Assembly (NCBI GenBank): GCA_910584125.1
Contig: CAJTXU010000001.1
Span: 57,076 to 121,075 of the forward strand
Source of the DNA: an uncultured Muribaculaceae bacterium
GTDB lineage: Bacteria; Bacteroidota; Bacteroidia; Bacteroidales; Muribaculaceae
DNA: 64,000 nucleotides
Direction: 5' to 3'
Made by a program: the position numbers and the translations under genes. The notes under the pieces are model-generated. The model was not told the DNA's origin and ran no database searches. It saw only the letters and a program-made list of their open reading frames with translations. Below are positions 52,666 to 61,119 of the stretch, in pieces (within the stretch, counting starts at the first letter, position 1; the number at the start of each line of letters is the position of its first letter).

Positions 52666-54294
52666 TCATTCGGGGACTTTCACGGCCTTTATCGTCTTGA
52701 AACGGCTCACATACCAGCCCTCCACGGGCACGAGCCAGTAATACCTGAGACCATCTGCCTCCGAGACGAACGGATTGGCAATCACCTGTCTGGGCGCGAA
52801 TCCGGCGCCATAATCCACGAGCATAGTCATATATCCGTCTGCATCCGGCTCGGGCACCGTCCCTGCCTGCGCATACAGCCAAGGACCGCGCCTGCACACA
52901 GGCAAGTCCGACTGCTCGCACCGGGTGACGCGCCGCAACTCTTCGGGAACTATCGCGAACTCCACCCTTCCCTCGCGACGACCGCGCGCGTCATAGCCAT
53001 AATAGCGGCCGACAGGACGCAGTCCACGACTGAAAAACATATCGTCGGGCAGCATCAAAGCCGCAAGGGGCCGCTCGGCCGGTAACGGAATCTTTCCGAA
53101 AACGGCCGGGGCGCCACGCCCGTCGTCAAGCCACTCGCGCAGACCGGGGTCGAACGTTCGGCGCAGGCGCAATGTCTCCACGTCCACACTGACAAGGTGC
53201 GCGAACACGGCGATAAGACACGCGGCCGATACGGTCACCGACACCGCGCCCGGACGGTGCCATTCCGCGCCTGCCGAAATCCGCAGCATCGTCAGCAGCG
53301 ACGCCACGGCCGCGAAACACGCCCACCATCCTGCCCTCGGCGTCGTGTCGGACATGCAGACCAGCAGGCAGGAGACCAGACCGCCGACCATCATGAAGGT
53401 CAGAAACCTGTCGTCCAACAGAGCGCGTCGGCTTTTCCCACGCATAGCTATCACCAGCCATAACGCCGCCGCAACTACATAGGGCAGACATATCAGTCCG
53501 ACCGCCGCCAGCCACGCGGACGTGAAACGTTCCTGCCCTTCCGACATCGTCACCCGCCCCCACAGGCCGGGTGAACTCGCGAGCACAAGCAGCCCGCACA
53601 TCATCCCTCCCAGAGCGGAATAAACACGCCGGCGGCGGAAGTCCCTATAGAGGACTATAAGAGCCGTAAGCCCGCAGAACGCCGGTCCGGCTATCCCTTC
53701 ATGGGCCATCCCGGCGAGAAAGGAGAGTAGAAAAGTGAAGATACAGGAAAGCGCGCCTCCATCTCCTCGCCATACGCAGACGGCCACACCCATCGCCAGC
53801 CCGGTAGGCAACAGGTAGTTAAGCTGGAAGTCAAGCGAACCGAGATGGTCGCGCCAGGGCAGCATGAACATCCACAACGCCAGCGCCACAGGCACAAGCA
53901 GACTCCGGCACCAGTCAATCGCTGCAAGCCTCAGCACCGCCCAAAATGAGAAAAGTATCATCAGCAGCGCAAGCGACGAACCGACCCATTTCGGAAACAT
54001 AAGCAGCAACGGAGCCATCATGTTGCCCAGACGCGTGTTGGTCTCGTAGTAATGCATCCCCCACGACGCCACGATTTCCTCCCAAGGCACATCTTCCCCC
54101 GGCGAGTATCCTCCCACGGTCGGGTCGTCGATGCCGCGCGCATCGTTCCAGCCCCGCAACGGCTCCATATAACACCAGTCGTCGAGATACGACGGCATCC
54201 CGATCAGCCATATGCCTATTCCGACGGCAAACAGCACCGCCCACAATATGTTGAGGCCACAGACATGGCCGCATTTCTCTATTTCTCCCTTCAT
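52666..54294 (-). CDS. DUF6056-like membrane protein, array copy 6 (last)
   Basis: This 542-residue protein begins MKGEIEKCGHVCGLNILWAV; I chose the ATG at 54294 because it overlaps the stop of the previous gene (ATGA). Family marks are the acidic pair MPSYLDDWCYM after helix 1, FPKWVGSSL, LPWRDHLGSLDFQLNY, a variant AHEG loop (GMAHEGIAGP), RAGWW and the tail ADGLRYYWL. It is the last gene of the array and converges with the GT2 gene. The membrane part (about eleven helices) and the C-terminal soluble domain are complete. Confidence 0.75.
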   Translation of the reverse strand: MKGEIEKCGHVCGLNILWAVLFAVGIGIWLIGMPSYLDDWCYMEPLRGWNDARGIDDPTVGGYSPGEDVPWEEIVASWGMHYYETNTRLGNMMAPLLLMFPKWVGSSLALLMILFSFWAVLRLAAIDWCRSLLVPVALALWMFMLPWRDHLGSLDFQLNYLLPTGLAMGVAVCVWRGDGGALSCIFTFLLSFLAGMAHEGIAGPAFCGLTALIVLYRDFRRRRVYSALGGMMCGLLVLASSPGLWGRVTMSEGQERFTSAWLAAVGLICLPYVVAAALWLVIAMRGKSRRALLDDRFLTFMMVGGLVSCLLVCMSDTTPRAGWWACFAAVASLLTMLRISAGAEWHRPGAVSVTVSAACLIAVFAHLVSVDVETLRLRRTFDPGLREWLDDGRGAPAVFGKIPLPAERPLAALMLPDDMFFSRGLRPVGRYYGYDARGRREGRVEFAIVPEELRRVTRCEQSDLPVCRRGPWLYAQAGTVPEPDADGYMTMLVDYGAGFAPRQVIANPFVSEADGLRYYWLVPVEGWYVSRFKTIKAVKVPE

Positions 54295-55880
54295 ATGAAC
54301 CTGACTCCCTTTAATTCCCCGAAACGTGTATTGAAAAAACCGGAATGCACATAAAGCCATATGTACTTCCGCCCATCCGCATCCGAATAGAATATGCCGA
54401 CAAAGTAACTGCAGGGCCTGAATCCGGAGCCGTAATCCATCTCCGCTCTGGCGGGCAGCTTATCCAAATTCTCGAACGGCATGTAATAAAATCCCTTGTA
54501 TTCCCGTATCCCTCTGACAGCATCAATCTCCCGGCCAACTTGCGTTGTCGCATACCTCAGCGCTTCAGGTGTTATGCGGCAGAACGACAATGTCTCGTCT
54601 CCATAAAACTGATTGATATAATCTGTCGAATAGATAAAGAACATATAATCCGGCATACAACCCAGAACCACCGGAAGTTCCTCAAACAGATACCCCTCGG
54701 CAAAGGCCGTCTTCCGGTCATTTTCCACCAGATCCTCAAGCGCCTTCCGCATGATTTCTCGGAAACGGAACGAATAGACATCGACTATCGCAAGATGTAT
54801 GACGCACAATGACATAAGCACCACCCCTGCCGTCGCGTTGAAAGCATTATACCGATGCCAGAATCGTGGCCAAAGAGTGCGCGCCAACATCATCAGCACG
54901 ATTGTCGAGCCTAACACGCTCCAGGTCAGCGTGCGCCCACATTCACGCGCGACCATCGACACCACAACCGTGACCACCGAGCCGACGACAAAGAAAAGGA
55001 ATGTCTCGTCCCGCCATAACCTTCTGGCCCTCCGCGATAAGACCGTAACCGCAACCACTGAGGCAGCCATGAGCATGAAGGGAGCCACCTCAACCCCGAG
55101 ATGGAATGGCGAGAACATCGGGCAAGAGGATGCCCGGTCAAAACGCATACGCATGAAAGGCGAAGAAGCCAGGATGCATAAGCCAACAATGATTCCCGTC
55201 ATCGCCCCATAGACTGCCCCATTGCGCCACCGACGGGACAACGCAACCAGAACCACGAGCCCACCGAGAAACGGAACCGAGAACCCCTCCTGCCACCAGC
55301 CCAGCACCAACCCCGGAAGAAAGCCATATATCAGAAACGCAATGGCGCCCCGTCGGCCGGCTTTCCCGTCGGCCGAACGACGAAGACCCGAGAACACAGC
55401 CACGGCTATCGCGCACGAGACTATATAGTTGAACTCGAATACCAACGAGCCCATCCTGTCGCGCCATGGCATTAGGAAGGTCAGTATGAACAGCGCGAAC
55501 GGCACGAGCGCCGAACGGCGCCAATCGACACCCGCAAGTGCAAGACCGCGCAACACGGCATACATCCACGCCATCAGCACCAGCCCCGACCCCAGCCACT
55601 TCGGCAAAAGCAACGCGACCATGACGACCATATTGCACAGACGGATATTGTCATTATGCCAGCGAAACACCCAGGTATCGACGATTCCCTGCCATGGGAA
55701 TCCTCCTTTCAGGAAGCTGCCGCCACCGTCTGGATAGGGTATCCCCTGGTCGAAAAACCAGGACGACACTTTTTCCATATACCAGAAATCTTCGACATAC
55801 TTAGGCATACCAATCATGAAGAGACCAATTCCCACGGCATATAGCGACAGCCACAGAGCATTCAAGTTGAGTTTCTTCAT
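54291..55880 (-). CDS. DUF6056-like membrane protein, array copy 5
   Basis: This 529-residue copy starts MKKLNLNALWLSLYAVGIGL at the ATG overlapping the previous stop. It has ED instead of DD after helix 1 (MPKYVEDFWYM) and Q in place of H in the HEG loop (GWWQEGFSVP). It keeps LPKWLGSGL, DWRRSALVP, MPWRDRMGSLVFEFNY and the tail ADGRKYIWL. It is the shortest copy. These changes could alter donor or acceptor use. About eleven membrane helices are visible. Confidence 0.75.
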   Translation of the reverse strand: MKKLNLNALWLSLYAVGIGLFMIGMPKYVEDFWYMEKVSSWFFDQGIPYPDGGGSFLKGGFPWQGIVDTWVFRWHNDNIRLCNMVVMVALLLPKWLGSGLVLMAWMYAVLRGLALAGVDWRRSALVPFALFILTFLMPWRDRMGSLVFEFNYIVSCAIAVAVFSGLRRSADGKAGRRGAIAFLIYGFLPGLVLGWWQEGFSVPFLGGLVVLVALSRRWRNGAVYGAMTGIIVGLCILASSPFMRMRFDRASSCPMFSPFHLGVEVAPFMLMAASVVAVTVLSRRARRLWRDETFLFFVVGSVVTVVVSMVARECGRTLTWSVLGSTIVLMMLARTLWPRFWHRYNAFNATAGVVLMSLCVIHLAIVDVYSFRFREIMRKALEDLVENDRKTAFAEGYLFEELPVVLGCMPDYMFFIYSTDYINQFYGDETLSFCRITPEALRYATTQVGREIDAVRGIREYKGFYYMPFENLDKLPARAEMDYGSGFRPCSYFVGIFYSDADGRKYIWLYVHSGFFNTRFGELKGVRFI

Positions 55881-57646
55881 AATGAGGCGTTTTGCAGAGT
55901 TCCGAAATGATGGTTTGTCCATGAGGTGTAGACGTAGACATATTCATACGGCCGTCCGTCGGCCCGCGAGACGAAAGGCACGATCCATACCGTGCGGCGC
56001 GACGGTCCCGAGCCGTAGTCGACTTCAAGATTCCCGAGACGCGGCGCGCCGTCAGGCACGTCGGCGCCCCTGAAGAGCCGGCCTTCATATTCGCGCAGCC
56101 CCGCATCGCCCGCTACAGGCCTTCCCGCGGCGGGAGTCACGCCCTCCAGCTCCCGGGGTACAATGGCGAAATGCGGAACCTTTGCGCCATAATACATATC
56201 GATGAAGATGGTGTTGGTGTTGAACATCAGCACATCCGGCATCTTGCCGCTCAGCACGTTGAAGTCCGCGCACGAAAGCACCTCGCCAAACACCTGCCCC
56301 GGCTCCTTCCGCCACCGTTCCACATAACCCGTGAGCAACGAGCGCATCCTCAGCGTGTAGAAATCGGCGAGTCCGAACTGCACGTAGACGAAAGCAAGCA
56401 ACGGGAGCAGTGCCAGCACATGGGTCTTCGGTGCGCCGTCGGCAAAGAACCGACATCCTCGCAGCATACTCATCAGCCCTGCCGTCGATATCATCACCGC
56501 CCACCACATCACGCGTGGCTCGGCCGAAGTCGCCACCATTATCGCAATGACAGCCAGCGAATTGACAATAGCGAACACCACCAGCCCCCCGCCCCGAAGC
56601 AGAAGCCTGTTCCTCCCCGTACTGAGGCGGCAGCCGAAGTTCTTCCCCGTGCTGAGGCGGCAGCCGAGGTTCTTTTCCGTGCTGAGGCGGCAGCCGAAGT
56701 TCTTCCCCGTGCTGAGGCGGCAGCCGAAGTTCTTTTCCGTGCTGAGGCGGCAGCCGAGGTTCTTCCCCGTGCTGAGGCGGCAGCCGAAGAGCACTGCCAT
56801 CAGCAGGAAAGGCACGCTATATGCCACCACTCTGGCCAGCGTCGACGCGATGCGGCCGAATCCATAGCCCAATAGCCCCGCGGCCCTGTGCTCCGTGCCC
56901 GGCGCAAAGCAGAGCAGCGCGATGCCGACACACATGGAGCCCAGCGCCGCCCACGTGGCCGACGTCCGCCACCTGCGTCCGCAGACCGCAAGCGCCACCA
57001 GCCCGCATGCGAACGGAATCGCGAACCCCTCGTGCCCCACGCCGACAGCCAGTCCGAGCAGTGCGGCGCCCCACACCGGCAGCCCGCGCCCGCGTCGCAC
57101 CACCAGATAATACGCCAGCGGCATGGCCACCGACGCCGGCAGGATATAGTTCAGCTGATAGGCCTGCGACACGAAGCCGTTCGACCATGGCAGAAACACC
57201 TCCCACATGATGACTCCGACACCCACCAGCGTCACGTTGCGCATCCTGACTCCGGCCGCCCGGAAACTATAGGCCATCGCCACAATCCATGCCACAGCCA
57301 TAAGCCCCGACCCTACCCACTTCGGAAAGAGCATCAGCACCGGAGCGAGCATGTTGCCTATCCGCGCGTTGTCTTCGTAAAAATGCTCGATCCATGTCGC
57401 CTTCAGGCCGTCCCATGGAATCCCGGCCGCGGCTAACGAGCCCCCGTATTCGGGATTGTCAACGCCCTGGGCCTCGAACCAGTCGCGCAGATGAAACATA
57501 TACCACCAGTCGTCGAGACACTTGGGCGCGCCCATCATCATGACGGCTACCTCCACTGCGAAGACCGCGACCAGAAGTATGCCCGGCGCGCTCCGCATAA
57601 GCGAAGCCGCCGCTGTCGGCTTAAAATCGTGTCTTTCCGTTTTCAT
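55877..57646 (-). CDS. DUF6056-like membrane protein, array copy 4, with an internal 10-residue repeat insert
   Basis: This 589-residue copy has the acidic pair (APKCLDDWWYM), FPKWVGSGL, QLNYILPAS, the variant GHEG loop (GVGHEGFAIP), RVMWW and the tail ADGRPYEYV. The loop between two helices in the middle carries six copies of a 10-residue unit, CRLSTGKNFG (DNA 56611-56790). Without those 60 residues the protein is 529 residues long, the same as copy 5. Both ends overlap their neighbours by ATGA. The DWRRSALVP motif is degenerate here (RMRNVTLVG). Confidence 0.75.
   Translation of the reverse strand: MKTERHDFKPTAAASLMRSAPGILLVAVFAVEVAVMMMGAPKCLDDWWYMFHLRDWFEAQGVDNPEYGGSLAAAGIPWDGLKATWIEHFYEDNARIGNMLAPVLMLFPKWVGSGLMAVAWIVAMAYSFRAAGVRMRNVTLVGVGVIMWEVFLPWSNGFVSQAYQLNYILPASVAMPLAYYLVVRRGRGLPVWGAALLGLAVGVGHEGFAIPFACGLVALAVCGRRWRTSATWAALGSMCVGIALLCFAPGTEHRAAGLLGYGFGRIASTLARVVAYSVPFLLMAVLFGCRLSTGKNLGCRLSTEKNFGCRLSTGKNFGCRLSTEKNLGCRLSTGKNFGCRLSTGRNRLLLRGGGLVVFAIVNSLAVIAIMVATSAEPRVMWWAVMISTAGLMSMLRGCRFFADGAPKTHVLALLPLLAFVYVQFGLADFYTLRMRSLLTGYVERWRKEPGQVFGEVLSCADFNVLSGKMPDVLMFNTNTIFIDMYYGAKVPHFAIVPRELEGVTPAAGRPVAGDAGLREYEGRLFRGADVPDGAPRLGNLEVDYGSGPSRRTVWIVPFVSRADGRPYEYVYVYTSWTNHHFGTLQNASL
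56611..56790. repeat. Six 30-bp tandem repeats inside a membrane-protein gene
   Basis: Units of exactly 30 bp (consensus core GTGCTGAGGCGGCAGCCGAA) are repeated six times with a few T/C and A/G changes. The core holds the small palindrome CGGCAGCCG. Closely related units flank the transposase gene at 63908-64000, in both orientations. Because the unit is ten codons long, the frame is kept. Confidence 0.95.
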
Positions 57647-59292
57647 AGCGCTCTATACCGGATGTCGCGCACTCCCCTCAAGGTGCCGAATCGCTGGTTG
57701 ATCCAATTGGTGTAAAGATAGACATACACATATCTCCGGCCGTCGGCCTCGGAGACGAACTCCGCAAGCCGCGCCTGCACCGGGACGTATCCCCGGCCGT
57801 AATCGGCCTCGGCGCCGACCGTCGGCGGATACCCCTCTATTCTTTCGTCGGCCTCGTAGAAAAGCCAGCAGCCGAGCTGTCTCATGCCGGAGTCTCCCTC
57901 AAGCGGTCGGCCTGAGTCTGACGTGACGCGGCACAGTTCCTCGGGTATGATATAGAAATGGTCCTCGCGCCCGAGCTCGCGCCAGTAGGCCGACATAGGG
58001 GCGAGACCGTTCTGATATTCAAGCACATCGGGCAGATTGAGCGCGAGGGCCGGAAGATTCTCGCCCGTTCGCACCCGTCCGAAGATGCTGCGCCCCGGAT
58101 TGGCCTCGTAGAAGGCGACACACCGAGCGAGTTCGCGCCTGTATTCAAGCGCGTAATAGGCCACCACGCACTGGTGCGCGTACAGCAGACCGAGCAACAC
58201 ACCTCCAATGACCCCGCTCCACGGACGATATACGCGCCAGCTACCGGGCCACGCCAGTTCAACGACCCTCATGATACAGACTATCGAAATCAGGTCGGCC
58301 CACCACACGACACGCGAATTGGTGAACGTCACGAAGATCATCGCCATCGACGCCAGCCCGCTGACAAGCGAGAACACCACAAGCGGGTCGCGCAGCAGAT
58401 CCTTTCCGCCTCGCCGCTTCATGACAGCCAAGGCCACCAGCGCCGCCGACACTACATAGGGCACATTGAGCGCCAGGCCCTTGATCAGCGACGAGACCAC
58501 ATGCCTGGCTTCGAGATGCAGATTCTCATTCATGCGGTAGGCCATGGCCGGGGCGAGAAACACCACCGCCACCCCGCACGCAAGGCCCGCGACCGCCCAC
58601 CACGTGCCCGGCTCCCTGTATTTCCTGAACAGCATCGCCAGCGCCAGCGCACCGGCGATCAGCGGCAGGCCGAAGCCCTCGTGCCACCACCCCGTCAGCG
58701 CCCCGAGCAGGAAGAGAGCGACACTCCTGCGCCATCCCGGCCTGCCCGCCAGATATACGCTGACCAACAACAACGCGTATGCAGACTCGCAGAGATAGGT
58801 CAGATTGTAGGCGATGCTGCCCATCGAGTCGCGCCACGGCATGAGGAAACCCCACAGCGCAAGCGCGACAGGCACGAAAGCAGAGCGGCGCCAGTCAACA
58901 CCGGCCAGCCTGAATGACATGAACATGGCCCATATCCAACATATCAACGATATCGTGGAGCCGAACCATTTGGGGAAGAGCTCCACCAGCGGCACAATGC
59001 AGTTGACGAGCCGGGAGTTGTCGGTTGTCCAATGTTCGGCCCACGTGTCGCGTATCATTCCCCACGGGATGCCGTGAGCCGCGACGTCGCCACCGTTCTC
59101 GGGCGAGAACAGCCCCTGGCTCTCGAACCACGGCCCGAGATGGACCATATACCAGTAATCGTCGATATATTTCGGCATTCCTATCAGGAACACGCCGAGC
59201 CCTGCCGCGAACAGGAAGATCCACAGCAGGTTCCAGCTGAATCCATATTTTCTCGGCCCACGGCCGTCGTTCCAGCTATAATCCATAGTCAT
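57643..59292 (-). CDS. DUF6056-like membrane protein, array copy 3
   Basis: This 549-residue copy has the most typical set of motifs: MPKYIDDYWYM after helix 1, FPKWFGSTI, DWRRSAFVP, MPWRDSMGSIAYNLTY, GWWHEGFGLP, SRVVWW and ADGRRYVYV near the end. About eleven helices occupy residues 20-385. A soluble domain follows (DFHFYIIPEEL-like segment EDHFYIIPEELCRVT). It begins 36 bp after copy 2 (start 59292 or 59286), the only real gap in the array. Confidence 0.75.
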   Translation of the reverse strand: MTMDYSWNDGRGPRKYGFSWNLLWIFLFAAGLGVFLIGMPKYIDDYWYMVHLGPWFESQGLFSPENGGDVAAHGIPWGMIRDTWAEHWTTDNSRLVNCIVPLVELFPKWFGSTISLICWIWAMFMSFRLAGVDWRRSAFVPVALALWGFLMPWRDSMGSIAYNLTYLCESAYALLLVSVYLAGRPGWRRSVALFLLGALTGWWHEGFGLPLIAGALALAMLFRKYREPGTWWAVAGLACGVAVVFLAPAMAYRMNENLHLEARHVVSSLIKGLALNVPYVVSAALVALAVMKRRGGKDLLRDPLVVFSLVSGLASMAMIFVTFTNSRVVWWADLISIVCIMRVVELAWPGSWRVYRPWSGVIGGVLLGLLYAHQCVVAYYALEYRRELARCVAFYEANPGRSIFGRVRTGENLPALALNLPDVLEYQNGLAPMSAYWRELGREDHFYIIPEELCRVTSDSGRPLEGDSGMRQLGCWLFYEADERIEGYPPTVGAEADYGRGYVPVQARLAEFVSEADGRRYVYVYLYTNWINQRFGTLRGVRDIRYRAL

Positions 59293-59328
59293 TCAATTGC
59301 ATAACGTCGCCCGACGCCGATAATTATA

Positions 59329-61119
59329 TCATGGCGCCACGAAAATCGGTGTGCCTATGGGCTTTCCGGCGTCGCCCCCGGCGCGCTCTTCCAGATATAC
59401 GCCCGGATTGAGGACGGTCACGAAATATCGGTCAGCCACCATTATGGCGCCCTCCATCCTGACGCCTCTTATTTTCTTGACGAAAGTAAGGAACATGTTC
59501 CTGTCTGGGGCAATGAAGAAGTAACGCCGGCCGTCGGCCTCCGACCGGAAGGCTATCACCTGCGCGAGTGTGCTCACATAACCCTTGCCGAAGTCTATCA
59601 GGATCGACATATGCGCCATCGAGGAGTCAGCCTCTTTCATCGCCACGTCGAGCGGGCCGCCAGCCGGCATGAAATAGTGCCCGTCGACGACGCGGACACC
59701 CGAGCCGCCCGGAACCACCCTTCCGCACGCAGCCGTCACGTGGCGCAACGACTCGGGCACGACGCCCCACAGTGATTCGTATCCGAACGGCGACTGATAG
59801 TCATCGTCAAGCACATACGCCTCATACGACATTGGGAATGCATATATGTAGTTGGCGAACGACTGGAAGAAGAAGGGTGCGCACGGCAACGGGAAGTCCT
59901 GGCGCTCAACCAGCGGACTCCAACGCGTCTCCCCCGGGTTGGCCTGCCATTCCGACCGGAGACGACGGTATTCGGACCGCATCCTGAACCCGTATGCCGT
60001 CACGTAGCCCCACATCACCGACAAAACCGCCACAGAGACGGCCGCCACAGCGACGTTGCGCCGCGAATAACGCTCCCACCACCGGGGGGAGCCGCCCCTG
60101 AGCAGGTAGACGATTATAGCCGGGCTCATGACGTAGGTCCACCACATGGCGCGCATGTCGCGCGTGCTCGCAAGACTCACCGCCACCGACAGCAACGCGC
60201 TGATATGGGCGAAAAGAAAGAAAGGATTGCTCAACAGCCGCTTCCACCCTATCCGCATACCACCCCACACAGTCGCCATGAGGGCCACGAACCATATCGC
60301 CGAACCTTCGGCGACATACTTCACCGCCGCCATGTCGGGCGCGCCGGCGACGACATCGGTCCGGTCGTGCATTCCGGGTGACGACATCAGCAGCAGAAAA
60401 CCCACCGACATCCCCAGCGCGGCCAGAAACACCACCCTCGTGCGCGCACGGCGCACGATAAGCCACACGAGTCCCAGCCCCCCGCACACAGGAGCCGTGA
60501 ACCCTTCATGCCATGTGCCGGCGAACAGACCGAACAACAACGCGCCCAGCGCCGTCGGCCAGCCTCTGCCATCCACATGCCGCCTGACATAATACACCAG
60601 GGCCACGCACACGAACATCGCCCCGAAATAATTGATCTGATAGGCGAACACCGCTATATTCTCCCGCCAGGGGAACGACAGACACAACATGCACGTCATC
60701 AAAGGCATAAGCGGCGAACTCCACGGATCGACGCCCGCAAGACGACACAGCATAACGACCGTCAGCCCGAAGCAAACCGAAAGCATCGAGGCGTTGAGCC
60801 ACGACGGAAAAAAAAGCATCACCGGCAGGAATATGTCGGCCATGCGCACATTGTCATATTGATAATGCGTCCGCCAGGTCTCGGCTATCGAATCCCAGGG
60901 CAGACCGTCGCGAAAGATGTCTACCCCGTCGGCGAGCGTCAGATACCCGTGGGCCTTGAGCCAGGGATAGCTGGCGTAGTTATACCACGAATCGTCCAGA
61001 TGATGCGGCAAGGCGCAGAAATACAATGCCATGCACACGCATGTCAGCGCGAGCACCGCGAGGTTGGGCGTCAGCCACGATATGCTTTTGATTCTACCGC
61101 CGATATCTATATGTCTCAT
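59329..61119 (-). CDS. DUF6056-like membrane protein, array copy 2
   Basis: This 596-residue copy is the longest without repeats. The acidic pair is LPHHLDDSWYN, and the PKW motif reads FPSWLNASM. The WRRS motif is degenerate (DPWSSPLMP), while PWRENIAVFAYQINY, GTWHEGFTAP, MRAMWW and ADGRRYFFI are present. The C-terminal domain is extended by about 40 residues (RYFVTVLNPGVYLEERAG). Its start overlaps the stop of copy 1. Confidence 0.75.
   Translation of the reverse strand: MRHIDIGGRIKSISWLTPNLAVLALTCVCMALYFCALPHHLDDSWYNYASYPWLKAHGYLTLADGVDIFRDGLPWDSIAETWRTHYQYDNVRMADIFLPVMLFFPSWLNASMLSVCFGLTVVMLCRLAGVDPWSSPLMPLMTCMLCLSFPWRENIAVFAYQINYFGAMFVCVALVYYVRRHVDGRGWPTALGALLFGLFAGTWHEGFTAPVCGGLGLVWLIVRRARTRVVFLAALGMSVGFLLLMSSPGMHDRTDVVAGAPDMAAVKYVAEGSAIWFVALMATVWGGMRIGWKRLLSNPFFLFAHISALLSVAVSLASTRDMRAMWWTYVMSPAIIVYLLRGGSPRWWERYSRRNVAVAAVSVAVLSVMWGYVTAYGFRMRSEYRRLRSEWQANPGETRWSPLVERQDFPLPCAPFFFQSFANYIYAFPMSYEAYVLDDDYQSPFGYESLWGVVPESLRHVTAACGRVVPGGSGVRVVDGHYFMPAGGPLDVAMKEADSSMAHMSILIDFGKGYVSTLAQVIAFRSEADGRRYFFIAPDRNMFLTFVKKIRGVRMEGAIMVADRYFVTVLNPGVYLEERAGGDAGKPIGTPIFVAP

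Noticed and set aside
56611..56790. CRISPR array
   Set aside because: The 30-bp units are back to back with no unique spacers and lie in a coding frame, so this is a tandem repeat.
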